Shown here: in pieces, positions 39,301 through 46,612 of the stretch | Layout of the letters: every line of letters begins with the position of its first letter | How positions within the stretch are numbered: the first letter of the stretch is position 1 | Source: a virus | Strand: one strand, 5' to 3' | Length of the DNA stretch: 59,452 bases | IMG/VR virus record: IMGVR_UViG_3300037961_003462 | Span: 1 to 59,452 of that record | Notes under the pieces: generated by a model | Database searches by the model: none | The model's input: the letters and a program-made list of their open reading frames with translations, nothing else | What the model was told of the DNA's origin: nothing | Translations under genes and position numbers: made by a program

Positions 39301-42076
39301 CAATACTTACAGTAGAGGCATATGTGTTTGCCTCATCTTCATCGAACCCATAACTCAACGCTTCTGTTCTAAGGCCATTATACATTTGACCAGCCACAAT
39401 ACTAGCAGACGGAGCATACGTTAAAACTTTCCTGCTTGCCTTTGACAAGTAACTAGCCCCCTTTGGAAGTAATGAAGAACCCTTAATCGCCGTAGTTCCT
39501 ATGCCTCCTCCAACTGCAAGAATCACTAAGTCGGCAACAGTTCTATTTACTCCTGATGCAACACCAGTCCATCTAGGATTATACCAATTTCTAGCCTTAG
39601 TTGCCTTGTCAGTAAACCCTTCGTAGTTTCTATATATATCCTCCTTTACCTTCTTGGTTTCAGCTATAGACGGTATGCTAAAGTCAGATTTTAATATTCT
39701 GTTTATTTCTCCAGACTGGGAATCAAAAAACACCTTGTATCCGTCATGGTTAACGTATCCATCATACACGGGCACTCTTCGCCTGTCGGCCAATATGTCT
39801 GTAGAAGAATTAATGTTGTCTTGAATGTCACCCAAGCCGTCAATCATAGCGTTGGATATATTGTTTACGGCTTCGTCAGCACTACTACCCAATCCCAAAA
39901 TACTAGCAGTCCCTGTAACACCTCTTACCACTCCTGACAAGTTTTGAGTTGCAACTTGCCCTAGTCCTAAAGACGTATTCAAAACACTAGCACCCAAGTT
40001 AACGCCAAATCTCAATGGGGACTCTATGATATCAGGCAAATCATCAAATCTTTTTCTTAACCTGTCAGATTCTTCATCTAACTGTCTTAAATAATCAAAG
40101 CGAGGAGAATCAATTAAGTTGTATGAAACGTCTTCTAGCTGCTCTAACTTTTCTCTGGCTTGTTCTGCTCCAGATCCGTTACCAGCTAAAATAGACGCAG
40201 AATATAAATCTGAATAATACTGATAATACTTTGCTATTTGATTTTGAATTTTATCATATTTTTCAAGTTCCGACTCTTTTTGTTTTACCAATTTATAAGT
40301 GCTTTGATATTTAACCTCATCAGAAAAATTTAACATATCTAAATCCTGACTTAAGTAGTCGCTGTCCTCATTAACATAGTCAGAAATCCTGTCAGCGGTT
40401 TGCTGCCTCTGACCTTTCGGGAAAAAATACCCGTCTCTTGCAACGGATATTAATTCATCTATACTATAGTCGGCATCCTGAAGAAAAAATCCATCTACAA
40501 ATGGGTTCATTTCCAATTCAAGCATTTCTTCGCCATACCTTACCCGCATACCAAAACCTGTTTCAGGGTCTTCCTCCACTGCACTATATGCCGCTCCTTT
40601 ACCCTTGTATTTAGTTCCAGCCTTTAGCCTTGAAAGCAACTCTTCCACTTCAATAAAATCCTTCAGTTGAGGGACTTCTTCAGCAACTCTTTTTTGAAGC
40701 AAGTATCCAAACATTTCCTGCTTATTATTCGCAACAACTGTTTTTTCTTCTCCTGTTACAGGGTCTATGATTTCCATTTTGTACATATCCCTATCACTGC
40801 TTGTTCTTATGACATCAGGAAGCGTGTTAACATAATCTGTAACAGATTGCTCTATTCTGTCTATCTCATCCTCCACCGCTCCCTCGTCCTTACTCAAGTT
40901 GACTAATCTATCAAGTTCATTTATAACTTGAGCCATTTCGTATTGGCCAATGTATTCGGAATCAAAATCCAAATTTGTCTGTCCTCTAGCAAATTGATCT
41001 AGTTCATATTTACTTTTCAATGTTACGGTTTCAACAGGCCCTAATTCCTCCTTACCGGTTTGAGCATTTACAGAGACCTTTCTAGCATCTATGTTCACAA
41101 TCATATTGCCTGAATTGTCTCTAGATATTCCCGTGCCTGTTGTCGGAAGTGTTGAATCAGTTTCGTATACCTCCCCATTGATGGTATATCTTTTACCAGG
41201 CGTTTTTGCAGACTCTACGGCTTGGTTTATGTTAAAGTCATCTGTGTCATATATTCTTTCTGCTGTATTAAAAGGAACAAAACCTTGAGCGGTTAATTGT
41301 TGCGTTTCTAATTCATCACCATCTTCGAAATCAAAAGCAGGCTGAACTGATGATGCTCTTTGAAATTGACTTGATTGAATTCCTCCCGCCTGCGACCTAA
41401 AACCTGCCGTAGATTGAAATGATGTTACATTTCCAAGTTTATCTCTAAACATAACGGGTGCATCATATCTTAGTCCAGCACCATCTTGGCTTTGGTCATA
41501 GCTTTCTTTAAATGGCTTTTCTTGAGCCCAAGACAAAACATCTGACACTACACTCTGAACCCTGTTGTTCCTTTCATCACCTCTCATGCCTAACCCAACA
41601 CCAGCATAGTCAAATGTAGAAACAACTTCTCCTTGAGGAGTTTTCACATCAAACATATGCTTACCTGATTTGGAAAAAGATAAGGTTGATATTCTATTTC
41701 TAGATTCCTCATCTAGTATACTATTGCTAGACAAGTCACTCATTAATTCTTCTAAATCCTTTAGTGCATCATCAGTGTATCTATTTTTAGATACCATTTC
41801 AATTCTGTCCGGAAGAGAAAATTGAACCCCCATGTTGTTGTCAACCCTTACTTGATTTGGTTTTAGTGCTAGTGGAGTTACCCCCTTAGTGGCATATGAC
41901 GCAAGGAATTGATCTAAACTTCCGTCGTAAAGATTATTAGAAACCAATTTATTGTAGACCTTTTCATATGCCCTTGAATTATTAAACTGATTTCCAAAAT
42001 CTGCTTGGGTCATGTCTAATAACCCATGAGTGTTCATAAACTTATATAAGCTTTTAGCTTCTGGGGATATTGCCAT
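33317..42076 (-). CDS. Giant internal virion / DNA-ejection protein (2919 residues)
   Basis: 2919 residues, 15% of the genome. The N-terminal ~800 residues are a globular/linker region. Hydrophobic Gly-rich stretches follow (VADLVILAVGGGIGTTAIKG, SIGVGYLNMMFGGLE). There is a highly charged Glu/Pro/Lys linker (EEPVVEEEAPAEEAPD region, about 1580-1630), long coiled coils (1640-2000), and a C-terminus with further membrane-like segments (YKTGYAIALVGFGQPVKQLA, INIAIGAKIASMVASMIGF). Last of four genes ordered like T7 13-16, so probably the gp16-like protein that forms the ejection channel. No transglycosylase or RNA polymerase motif was recognised. Confidence 0.65.
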   Translation of the reverse strand: MAISPEAKSLYKFMNTHGLLDMTQADFGNQFNNSRAYEKVYNKLVSNNLYDGSLDQFLASYATKGVTPLALKPNQVRVDNNMGVQFSLPDRIEMVSKNRYTDDALKDLEELMSDLSSNSILDEESRNRISTLSFSKSGKHMFDVKTPQGEVVSTFDYAGVGLGMRGDERNNRVQSVVSDVLSWAQEKPFKESYDQSQDGAGLRYDAPVMFRDKLGNVTSFQSTAGFRSQAGGIQSSQFQRASSVQPAFDFEDGDELETQQLTAQGFVPFNTAERIYDTDDFNINQAVESAKTPGKRYTINGEVYETDSTLPTTGTGISRDNSGNMIVNIDARKVSVNAQTGKEELGPVETVTLKSKYELDQFARGQTNLDFDSEYIGQYEMAQVINELDRLVNLSKDEGAVEDEIDRIEQSVTDYVNTLPDVIRTSSDRDMYKMEIIDPVTGEEKTVVANNKQEMFGYLLQKRVAEEVPQLKDFIEVEELLSRLKAGTKYKGKGAAYSAVEEDPETGFGMRVRYGEEMLELEMNPFVDGFFLQDADYSIDELISVARDGYFFPKGQRQQTADRISDYVNEDSDYLSQDLDMLNFSDEVKYQSTYKLVKQKESELEKYDKIQNQIAKYYQYYSDLYSASILAGNGSGAEQAREKLEQLEDVSYNLIDSPRFDYLRQLDEESDRLRKRFDDLPDIIESPLRFGVNLGASVLNTSLGLGQVATQNLSGVVRGVTGTASILGLGSSADEAVNNISNAMIDGLGDIQDNINSSTDILADRRRVPVYDGYVNHDGYKVFFDSQSGEINRILKSDFSIPSIAETKKVKEDIYRNYEGFTDKATKARNWYNPRWTGVASGVNRTVADLVILAVGGGIGTTAIKGSSLLPKGASYLSKASRKVLTYAPSASIVAGQMYNGLRTEALSYGFDEDEANTYASTVSIGVGYLNMMFGGLEKNLVGLGTTMSPIVRASAGKMGGKEAARITLKEATSKFLKGAIKEGTLETIEETYLEHGLQLGYHSLATAMNKKEIEPLRRSSEETKETALISFIVGFGGGGVGKVNDISNFNSASKTDIDDLMMIAAKNKDESLKAIATLERKGIINSALKGRLESDLELADRALNKLSPKLKSPESIAYAYRLEMKAQRLDAEAAATSNAVTKERNELRAKLLRESAEAIAVSEIAKQDGETAYILNEKVVDKETILSFFENNNKNAINRAEYEVINDSETQSLIDQRTIQLIGKKVEQTSMLKVYSYETRQQKIRERENRRNAQKSTIEREKEAVSRIDSEIQELENARQEDGSYLLENEPRFGVDYTQSRSGLLRRKKYLVSREEGDRFIREKKIEKDNRNRLIDQLVDAESKIILDSKMSFEKKEGLGEVVPVGLDRLSDLKAPIEGEDLDNLIPGSFGEALLSRNLFEKDGAIGELKLDGDTVVFQYVENGVTKKTEIGNIEQLIDSSLSELGISPASINVAENGSVNVQGKSYTNNYSDINSAITLDKNGNVKSVTLTDENGQNKTFTGNIAEEIAYQYALLDLDSLSEQQINDVTQRLRQRVADAKTKIKVDARLARKGKRKGGKVVKARKVERKETTEEVEVTEEAEPVVEEPVVEEEAPAEEAPDQKAKPKKKTPVKKKTEPPVIDKETAKIVSEFKKKVNAVLESDKSLSAKVRELSTLVRMNSKKMNLIGPDATLLNNLIKAKQEGRVKTLMNQFVKKAEARLEKPGKTKVVNTAVELKKKLKEINIAIRRAAGDTNRKRNEVIKQIRAELKELGISKTNKAHAKILSRLQRLNINNPKSLIEFQSYVEKVLEDAAFDEKLKKANILRKRVKSSSRRVGFSNKLSLEAASFGKLKPLLVENIDEYISIAENIVESFKAIKPDRKTGHVDMPKIFNQEVVEQYVSNQNLRLKNIEIKQMRSQLEDAGIDTKGFDNSDIEALFEKSSDILSKLKSEEETKEGITNKKQISVVEALARSFNIYKKNLMIEAKKRSKDGKGDVDFDLIKRFMEVDLTMFSSPKNRAFVITAVNQMNNFYENGDTSGMLATVAAYEGYMAAKKDLADGIRGRKSSMLGRVYSKIVNQVNLEFERAFGGINEGQTVADNSGFTGIKNGKNKAVARVNRKFKEFNKLRGSKGVNIGKYASAYNSFEQGMAGFVTRVDHGMKKEEAFKRRKSLVEQALEVEKNTDQKLYKVLKRVYDNVIKDSNSIEEVEAKMDPKNLEILNFGRKAFAEEYGGFLKMNENLRNKTIGFDLNYISDVFYSKAAKQVSSASKFNRINHDSRASASFEAKRPYKLDLDQSINFNFGEVFYNKLNEIAIDTETAESIFRATAYTDSPEFATMSGSKETQNRIVEAITGYTSRIKGNDVYSSSIDGDLASAVRLITDPLYKTGYAIALVGFGQPVKQLASAIFNTIPQAGRYISGRDTAALFNPKSRLSKKLDDSGMAVVNRGEDAIYEVSSEQKVANELSSGRRVVRVASKLLNFIPEHALKLSVGVVDTYGARIALLAFYKKSLKKQGLPYGNIDWETHEWNQEALSYADMMVSRNQAPSDKDLRGVLFTKKGFGYDILRKNFIPFSNFTMAQKARFYSDIRQLVDPSTTIADRTQALQSATGVALEMVTYHGINIAIGAKIASMVASMIGFEDDEDETIDILGFDVSKKMVEEGVNRLGRTFVIDILNPIPLGSNYALQTANVVIKELSQDEEDYFTIYDPNQFSFFGTGGIAVKTLLSVIETNRMANTGEYEYTNKFTGKKETGKISPESQHALKNLAILQGMSFLGMPVEVNRYVEKVKSYAKKMGEDHKFSDVYIERIYADVLEQFDMTVEDLKPYVAYNINSDGTINNKIKADKDYDEETLNYLLIHDRNEYDTYQAIKKAMEEAEYENRKLKTIDKALQDYSLEYIYSLKLYYPDQYEDLKKEYKFIDDMVNEYIERRDMTID

Positions 42077-42081
42077 TTCTA

Positions 42082-43653
42082 TTATTCTAAGTTAGTTAGT
42101 GGGTCTGTAGCGTTAGGATTCGCCTGCGGGCCTACTACTGGATTATATCTATCTTGTGGGAATGCGAAATTCTGAACATTTCTAGGATTTACACTATAAT
42201 TTATAGAAGCAAGGTTATTAGCATAATTATAAAGCCCTAATGAATTAAGCAAATTCTCACCTAACTCAGTTAATGATTCTGAATTATTAAGCGGTGTTTT
42301 ATTAACGCCTAGTATTCCGCCTGTGGACGGATTTATAAGTTCGAAAGTGTAGTCATCTCTTCCTTCCAATATATTCAAACTTACTCCCTGCCCCCTCATT
42401 ACTGTTTTAATCTTAGAAAGGCCATCCGTCATCATAGCAGCGTCTCCACTAGCCAACATCTCTAGACCCTCGGTAAGTTGATTGACGATTCCAAGCTCTT
42501 TAGCTCTTTCATTTCTATCTGCCACTTGTTGTGCGTTATAGCCTTGTTTTTGCTCTGCTATAATTTGCTTGCCAATCCTAGCATCAATCATCATACTTCC
42601 TGCATCGTGCATTAGTTTTCTGTGTACAGGTAGTATTTCTATATCAATAATTGCTCCTTGATCTGTCTCATTGCCATACATGAGCACTTTTGTGCTACGT
42701 AACTTGGCATCTAAAGAAACCAATTGCCTATCAATACTAGCAACCTCCTCTTCCGATAGCCCTTCTTGCTCTTTGCGAATAAGTAAATCTGCTATTTCAG
42801 ATGAAGTGCTCATATACTCATCAGCAGACCTTCTTGCCTCTTCCCTGTCTCTAGTAAAGCCAAACTGAGATTCTGAATACTGTTGAGATAAAAAGTCTGA
42901 TATCTCCAAATTATCAAGAGAGCTTAATTTTCTATACATATTATCTACCGCAGCAGGCACGATGGAGGCGTATTCACCAGGTGCATTAGTTATTAGTTTT
43001 CCTGCCGAAGTTATTTCAGAATCAAACATTGCATCGAAGTCGGTTTCTCTCAAAACTTCCCTATTCATGATGCTACTCATATATAGAGGTGTTTTCTTGT
43101 CTACAAGATTTCCGTCAGCATCAAACTTTATCTCACCATTTTCATCTGTCCCAACAAGCATTATTTCCCCCGTGGTGGGGTTTTGGAAAAATGTGTTTTT
43201 CTGTAAAAAGTCATTGTTGATGTACAGGTCTGATAAAAATATATCTAATTCATGTATGCCATCTTCTTGTAGTTCTTTTGCTCGGTCTTGGATTCTCTTT
43301 GACATCTGATGGATATGGTCAATTGAAGCCTTGCTGTTTTGAACAAATTTATTGTAGTTAGATACGCTTGTTCCTCCAGTTCTCCTTAGGTTTTCTTGAA
43401 AACTTATGTTTTCTAATATTTGATCTGTAGCTCCTAAAAGATGGTCGTTAAGTTGGTCAATAGCACCCATCCCTATGTCGGACCTAGCGGCCTCAATAGC
43501 AAGTCGAGTGTTTTCTTCTATCGTCTTCTTCTTCTCCTCTCTTTCCTTAGATATTCGCTCAAGTTCAGTATTTACCTCTTGACGTATACTTCTGAAATCT
43601 ATATTAGGGGAGTAACCCGTTACCTTATCTAATCCGTAATAACTTCTAGCCAT
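42082..43653 (-). CDS. Internal virion protein, gp15-like by position
   Basis: 523 residues, mostly helical with coiled-coil segments (RSIRQEVNTELERISKEREE, LRRTGGTSVSNYNKFVQNSK). It lies between the gp14-like gene and the giant gene, matching the order of T7 internal core proteins. Asn/Pro-rich tail (NPVVGPQANPNATDPL). Role inferred: part of the ejection complex. Confidence 0.6.
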   Translation of the reverse strand: MARSYYGLDKVTGYSPNIDFRSIRQEVNTELERISKEREEKKKTIEENTRLAIEAARSDIGMGAIDQLNDHLLGATDQILENISFQENLRRTGGTSVSNYNKFVQNSKASIDHIHQMSKRIQDRAKELQEDGIHELDIFLSDLYINNDFLQKNTFFQNPTTGEIMLVGTDENGEIKFDADGNLVDKKTPLYMSSIMNREVLRETDFDAMFDSEITSAGKLITNAPGEYASIVPAAVDNMYRKLSSLDNLEISDFLSQQYSESQFGFTRDREEARRSADEYMSTSSEIADLLIRKEQEGLSEEEVASIDRQLVSLDAKLRSTKVLMYGNETDQGAIIDIEILPVHRKLMHDAGSMMIDARIGKQIIAEQKQGYNAQQVADRNERAKELGIVNQLTEGLEMLASGDAAMMTDGLSKIKTVMRGQGVSLNILEGRDDYTFELINPSTGGILGVNKTPLNNSESLTELGENLLNSLGLYNYANNLASINYSVNPRNVQNFAFPQDRYNPVVGPQANPNATDPLTNLE

Positions 43654-43659
43654 AATAAT

Positions 43660-44499
43660 TTATTCTAAAAATGATGGTGTTTCTTGAAGAGTACCTGGAA
43701 GAATCATTCCTGAACTACCAGCGATATCAATTGTAGTCGCCCCGGTAACATCATACGGAGATGTTATGGAAGGTGCTCCAAACTTTAATAAATCTCTCAA
43801 TTGTCGATTAGGTAATGCTTGAAACGCCTCTAGCCTTTGTCTACTATTCATTTCAAATACTTGATTCCCCAATATTGATGCCATGGCCTTGGGGTCATTT
43901 TGAAACTCTAGAAACGCCTCTCTTCCAAGACGCTCTTGCCTGGTAGACGATTCTAGTCTTGTAAAATCTGCCCCTTGTGTGCCCAAAGATGCCAATCCTG
44001 ATAATGAATCAGAAATAGCTTTTGCTCTAGCAGTGCCTGCCTGTATAGCCGCAGCAGATGCCCCCTGAGCTTCTGCTAGTTCAATTTCTCCTAAAGCGTC
44101 AATGTTAGCCTGCTCTTGTTTTAGTATGGCCTGCTCTCTAGCTATCTCTTGTTGCTCCATGCCTGCCATAATGTTCATTTGTTGTTCCGTAGCCTGCGCC
44201 TGAACTGCTTGTATGCCTCCTAGAACACCTCTAGCCCCAGCAGATTGCAGAGCATCAACTGACTGTGCTGTTAAGGATTGCTGCCTCCTCAATGATTCAT
44301 CAAAGGCAAATGTTCTAAGTCTAGCCTCCTCTGCTACATTTCTAGTAAGAAGGTTTCTAGCTTGAGCCATTGCTCTAGAGGATGCCCTTTGCGCCCTTTT
44401 CTGTTCTTTTTTTAATTTAGCCGCTTGAGCCCCGCCACCTACGGTTTGACCGGCTGATAATGCCAATCCTATTCCTGCCGCTACTACTTCGAATCCCAT
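43660..44499 (-). CDS. Internal virion protein, gp14-like
   Basis: 279 residues. A short hydrophobic N-terminal segment (FEVVAAGIGLALSAGQTVGG) is followed by a long Ala/Gln-rich helix (about 28-180; AMAQARNLLTRNVAEEARLR). This is the layout of T7 gp14, the outer-membrane end of the ejection channel. Position after the GNAT gene fits. Confidence 0.7.
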   Translation of the reverse strand: MGFEVVAAGIGLALSAGQTVGGGAQAAKLKKEQKRAQRASSRAMAQARNLLTRNVAEEARLRTFAFDESLRRQQSLTAQSVDALQSAGARGVLGGIQAVQAQATEQQMNIMAGMEQQEIAREQAILKQEQANIDALGEIELAEAQGASAAAIQAGTARAKAISDSLSGLASLGTQGADFTRLESSTRQERLGREAFLEFQNDPKAMASILGNQVFEMNSRQRLEAFQALPNRQLRDLLKFGAPSITSPYDVTGATTIDIAGSSGMILPGTLQETPSFLE

Positions 44500-44500
44500 A

Positions 44501-44878
44501 TTATATAATTTTTACTAATTCTTGCTGATAATCACCTTTATTATAGCCTAAATCCACATACCTCTCGACCAATGAATTGCTACTTATCACCCCGTACATA
44601 ACTTCAACGCCATTGTCTTTTGCTATTTGTTCTAGCGAAAGAATAACATTGTTTATTATCTCACCCCTGTCATCTTCTCTGTAGTTTTTGTCTGTTACTA
44701 TCCAATTAGCCCAAGCTAATTTTGAGTTGGTTAAATACAAAAACCCCGCAGCAACTTCATTTACCACAACACCTATATCGGGTAACATATTTTTGCTTGG
44801 ATATTGAGACCAACCCCAATCTTTCCACCAACCACATAACATTTCGTAATCAGAGTCATTAACGAGCCGAATATCCAT
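44501..44878 (-). CDS. GNAT-fold protein in the virion module (gp13-like by position)
   Basis: 125 residues. IRLVNDSDYEMLCGWWKDWG, GVVVNEVAAGFLYLTNS, WIVTDKNY and VERYVDLGYNKGD follow the GNAT acyltransferase strand/helix order; the acetyl-CoA loop (Q/RxxGxG/A) is not clear, so activity may be lost. T7 gp13 is also reported to be GNAT-like, so this may be an internal virion assembly protein. TAACTTAG five bases before the ATG is promoter-like. Confidence 0.65.
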   Translation of the reverse strand: MDIRLVNDSDYEMLCGWWKDWGWSQYPSKNMLPDIGVVVNEVAAGFLYLTNSKLAWANWIVTDKNYREDDRGEIINNVILSLEQIAKDNGVEVMYGVISSNSLVERYVDLGYNKGDYQQELVKII

Positions 44879-44883
44879 ACTCG

Positions 44884-44891
44884 CTAAGTTA
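44884..44891 (-). promoter_or_regulatory. Putative -7 promoter element (TAACTTAG)
   Basis: Minus-strand TAACTTAG, then CGAGT, then the ATG at 44878. 7 of 8 match to TAnnTTTG; predicts a leaderless mRNA for the internal virion genes. Confidence 0.4.
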
Positions 44892-45734
44892 CGGATTACT
44901 TTTCATTTTGTCCGTTTCTATAGCATACAGCTCAATAAGTGCTTGAGAGTCCATGTCTATTTTAGTAATCATATAGTGACCTGTTAGTCCATGAGACTCG
45001 TCATCTGTTGCAGGATCTGGAACAGAGTATATAAAATTACCACTAGATGCCGCTGACCCTCCTGTTGTTGTTATGGTGGTAGTCGTGCCTGATTGTGTAA
45101 TCGCAGTAACAGTTCCCAAGAACGTGGGAGTTTGGTTTGGCGTTTCAACAGCGTTGCCATCGTTGTCTAAATCAGTCAATGTTCCAGACGTTAATATCCT
45201 GTCGCCTATGCCAACCATACTATTTATACTCGCCAAGTCAAATTGTATACTATTCGCTACAGTATTGGCGTTACAAACACCTATACCTTGAGCAAACCGC
45301 ATATCCACCTGAGTATCTGTTATGGGCTGTCTTATGTATGAGTAGAATGAGTTTTCTTTCTTCTCGAACTGGTCAGAGCCCACAGTCCCATTGTGAAGGT
45401 CAGTAGTTGTAGTTGCCGCCAATGATCCTCCAACAGGAACGGTAGCACTAACCCTAATGGCCTTATATATATCAGCCTCTATTGGCTTTTCGTTAAATAC
45501 AGTTTCTATGTATGGAGTAGTAAACGGAGTAATACTTGTGTCTCCGTCTGTGTTCTCCTCTAAATAAAATGTAGCCCTTAGGCTTGCCTTTTGGTTGTGT
45601 ATGTTGATGTTGCCATTCTTAAACGTAAAGAAGTCGCTATTCATCCCAATCATAAATTCAGGATTGTACCCATAAAATGAAGGCCACCCCCCTCTATCCG
45701 GTAAACTAGGGCTATATGTTACTGTGTACGCCAT
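44889..45734 (-). CDS. Virion structural protein
   Basis: 281 residues, beta-rich. The start MAYTVTYSPSLPDRGGWPSF then YGYNPEFMIGMNSDFFTFKN is typical of tail proteins next to amidases in Bacteroidota podoviruses. A module with GIGDRILTSGTLTDL and FLGTVTAITQSGTTTTI resembles the recurring beta domain of this phage. Overlaps the amidase by one base. Probably a tail component. Confidence 0.65.
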   Translation of the reverse strand: MAYTVTYSPSLPDRGGWPSFYGYNPEFMIGMNSDFFTFKNGNINIHNQKASLRATFYLEENTDGDTSITPFTTPYIETVFNEKPIEADIYKAIRVSATVPVGGSLAATTTTDLHNGTVGSDQFEKKENSFYSYIRQPITDTQVDMRFAQGIGVCNANTVANSIQFDLASINSMVGIGDRILTSGTLTDLDNDGNAVETPNQTPTFLGTVTAITQSGTTTTITTTGGSAASSGNFIYSVPDPATDDESHGLTGHYMITKIDMDSQALIELYAIETDKMKSNP

Positions 45735-46612
45735 TATAGTTCTGTTAGCATGGTTAATAATTCTTCCTGTGGGAACATATCACTCTTGCCCTTGTTGGTG
45801 TTAGAATGCGACCAAAGGCCCCTAACAAGCCCATAGTAAGCGTCCTGATTCCATTCGAAGGCATCAGCTCCCTTTTCTTTTATAAGGGCAGGGAGGCCCT
45901 CTCTGACATCTATGTTGTCTCTGTTTGCTATGTACAGGATTAAGTCTCTAAGAGATTTAATCTGAGCATCAGAATATTTATGCCAAAACTTATAGCCCTT
46001 GAAGGGCTTTGCGAGTTCAACTACCTGCTCTTCGTGAACAGTATGCCCAGCGTATGTCTTGCCATTCTTCAAGTATCCGAAGTTGCATACCTCAATGCCT
46101 ACGCTGTTTGTATGCATCTTTTGCTTCCCGTTCTTCCCCAAATGCCACGCATACCCCCCATCAGGAATACATCTGACAATCTCACCATCGTTCTCAAAGT
46201 CTGTATTAAATATTGATGGGCCTCCAATAAGAAACTCGGTAGCGATACGCCCTCTAGAATCTCTTGCCCAATTATTCACAGTTCTGTATGGATTCTGCCA
46301 CCCAGCCGTGTGGTGAATAAACAGCCATTCCTTTTTAGTAGGCCCTTCTAAGTATTCACCCTTAGGCAAGAAGTGGTTGTTGATTACTATGTCGTGAGTT
46401 CCACCTATCGTCTCTTGCCTATCTGTTGTAAGTCCAAATAGTTTTGACCAAGTGATAGGCCCTACAATACCATCAACATCTAAGCCTTCTTCTCGCTGAA
46501 ATCTCATGACTTCAAACTCTGTCACGGGGCCAAAAATGCCATCAGCATCAATATCGAGTTCTCGCTGAATCTGTCTTACCTCTTCTCCCTTATCTCCTTT
46601 TCTTATTAGCAT
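45734..46612 (-). CDS. N-acetylmuramoyl-L-alanine amidase with peptidoglycan-binding domain
   Basis: 292 residues. Residues 1-60 are a PG_binding_1 domain (DKGEEVRQIQRELDIDADGI, then FGPVTEFEVMRFQ). Residues about 90-230 are an Amidase_2 domain with FIHHTAG (H100/H101 zinc), WHLGK (W156, H157), SVGIEVCN and a GYKFWHKYSDAQ segment. It cleaves the stem peptide from glycan; the order of domains matches phage endolysins or tail-associated lysozymes. Its position inside the tail genes, far from the holin, favours an entry role or dual use. Confidence 0.88.
   Translation of the reverse strand: MLIRKGDKGEEVRQIQRELDIDADGIFGPVTEFEVMRFQREEGLDVDGIVGPITWSKLFGLTTDRQETIGGTHDIVINNHFLPKGEYLEGPTKKEWLFIHHTAGWQNPYRTVNNWARDSRGRIATEFLIGGPSIFNTDFENDGEIVRCIPDGGYAWHLGKNGKQKMHTNSVGIEVCNFGYLKNGKTYAGHTVHEEQVVELAKPFKGYKFWHKYSDAQIKSLRDLILYIANRDNIDVREGLPALIKEKGADAFEWNQDAYYGLVRGLWSHSNTNKGKSDMFPQEELLTMLTEL

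Noticed and set aside
41320-41350. RNA-polymerase-like DxDxD motif in the giant protein (FDFEDGDE)
   Set aside because: It lies in an acidic low-complexity stretch near the N-terminus, and no surrounding double-psi barrel motifs are visible.
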